IMG/VR virus record: IMGVR_UViG_3300034198_016214
Span: 1 to 22,980 of that record
Source: a virus
Strand: one strand, 5' to 3'
Length of the DNA: 22,980 nucleotides
Part shown: in pieces, positions 22,167-22,980 of the stretch
How positions within the stretch are numbered: the first letter of the stretch is position 1
Layout of the letters: each line of letters starts with the position of its first letter
Position numbers and translations under genes: made by a program
The notes under the pieces: model-generated
Told to the model about the DNA's origin: nothing
The model's input: the letters and a program-made list of their open reading frames with translations, nothing else
Databases searched by the model: none

Positions 22167-22980
22167 ATGATCGCCCGCCCACTTGCTGGAAGCCTTGCCA
22201 AAAGTCTTGCTCAAAGTCTTGCCCGCCAACTTGCGCCAGCTTCCGCTGGCCCGGACGCCGCCTACGTCGCAGCTTTAAGAGCCGCAGGAGCTACCGTGAC
22301 CGCCCCACAGGTAGCAGCTATATCCACTTTCATTTCTGGTGAAATTGCGGCGGGACGATGGAGCAAGCATAAAAGGATTTACTTCCCTGTGTGGCAACTT
22401 GCTGCCGCAAATGCAATCTGTATGAAGTCGCTCCTCAGTGGAACATTTTCAGGTAATGTTGGCCATACAACTGACGGAGTAGTTATATCAACGTATGGCG
22501 CAGCAGGCAACATGAACACAAACACCAATTTGGGTGACTTGGGAATAACAAAAACCAATTTTCATTTTGCAATGCTCCTACCTAACGGGCCAGAAGATAA
22601 TTATTCCATACCATTTAGCGTCAATGATTTTACTACAAGTAGTATTTTCCCTTTTTGGAATGACGGTTATTCTTACACGCGAGTAATGGAGCGGCAATTC
22701 TTTACGGATATTTTTTCATACACGGGCAGTGTAGTTAGTTTGGGCAACGATAGCGTTGCAGGTAATCTTTACCTGAAACAAAAAGTAGATACCAGTACTG
22801 CATCCGATATAATTGCTGGTAGCGTAGCTACTGCATTCCCCGCTGCTAATTTGTTTATTTTAGGACTGTCCGATGGAACTATTGGAATAAATAACCCAAT
22901 AGGAGCTTTTAGTACCAGCACTGAATTATCATCCGCGCAAGACACAGCTTATGTTAGTGCTTTGACAACACTATGGGAGG
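22167..22980 (+). CDS. Tail fibre / receptor-binding protein (3' truncated by window edge)
   Basis: An open frame of 271 codons from the ATG at 22167, one base after the previous stop, running off the right edge. The N-terminus is a short periodic helix (LAGSLAKSLAQSLARQLAP), a Ser-Leu-Ala-Arg/Lys pattern familiar from phage fibre proteins. It is followed by DAAYVAALRAAGATVTAPQVAAISTFISGEIAAGRWSKHKRIYFPVWQ, resembling the conserved start of a lectin/LamG-type fibre domain, then a beta-rich region with Gly, Asn, Thr and aromatic residues (GVVISTYGAAGNMNTNTNLGDLG, LYLKQKVDTSTASD). The tail ALTTLWE resembles a domain end, so little may be missing. From about 22320 the sequence becomes AT-richer with A/T-ending codons, unlike the upstream genes, suggesting recombinational replacement of the receptor-binding part. 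The order (T7 gp17 slot) supports the call. Confidence 0.8.
   Translation, partial: MIARPLAGSLAKSLAQSLARQLAPASAGPDAAYVAALRAAGATVTAPQVAAISTFISGEIAAGRWSKHKRIYFPVWQLAAANAICMKSLLSGTFSGNVGHTTDGVVISTYGAAGNMNTNTNLGDLGITKTNFHFAMLLPNGPEDNYSIPFSVNDFTTSSIFPFWNDGYSYTRVMERQFFTDIFSYTGSVVSLGNDSVAGNLYLKQKVDTSTASDIIAGSVATAFPAANLFILGLSDGTIGINNPIGAFSTSTELSSAQDTAYVSALTTLWE

Noticed and set aside
1-22980. tRNA genes, CRISPR arrays, insertion sequences, integrase or attachment sites
   Set aside because: No cloverleaf-like segments, regularly spaced repeats, transposase or recombinase motifs were seen on either strand.

Overview
The window is the structural (late) half of a short-tailed, podovirus-type phage or prophage genome, with every supported gene on the + strand. 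The order matches the T7 late region: large terminase subunit (entering from the left edge), a small cargo block, portal, scaffold, major capsid, tail tubular proteins A and B, then gp13-, gp14-, gp15- and gp16-like internal virion proteins and a tail fibre running off the right edge. Lengths also track T7: portal 550 aa, scaffold 292, capsid 315, tubular A 206, gp14-like 178. The exception is the gp16-position protein, which is 2518 aa. Genes abut or overlap (ATGA, taATG and gTGA junctions) and no intergenic gap exceeds about 230 bases. No tRNA, rRNA, CRISPR array, integrase or transposase is visible.

Host: unknown. The sequence is GC-rich with strong preference for C in third codon positions. 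Recognisable Shine-Dalgarno sequences are missing before nearly all starts; the usual upstream context is A/C-rich, often CCC directly before ATG. This suggests a host that tolerates SD-independent initiation, but no phylum can be assigned from this window.

Layout. 1-666: C-terminal nuclease part of TerL. 683-2872: accessory block between TerL and portal, with a small HTH-like protein, a coiled-coil protein, a zinc-ribbon protein, a DpdA/TGT-like enzyme (a 7-deazaguanine DNA-modification candidate) and a 133-aa protein of unknown role. 2811-6250: a Pro-rich 57-aa protein, portal, a Bbp19-like protein, an unknown protein and the scaffold. 6251-7993: capsid unit (major capsid plus a probable decoration protein), bracketed by two strong intrinsic terminators. 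7994-14281: tail tubular A and B, gp13-, gp14- and gp15-like proteins. 14281-21837: giant multidomain virion protein. 21893-22980: a small beta-rich protein and a compositionally distinct tail-fibre gene.

Main unexplained signals: (i) a 25-nt sequence, 21 positions invariant, present three times on the + strand (2641, 6267, 21839), ahead of the portal, capsid and fibre blocks. It is a candidate phage-specific promoter or other control element, and no family is recognised for it. (ii) An AT-richer module in the giant protein bounded by two identical SFSLSRD peptides whose codons differ, suggesting a swappable cassette or processing sites. (iii) Two tandem CBM5/12-like repeats inside the tail nozzle protein. 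(iv) The DpdA-like gene. All family assignments were made by reading motifs, without database searches.
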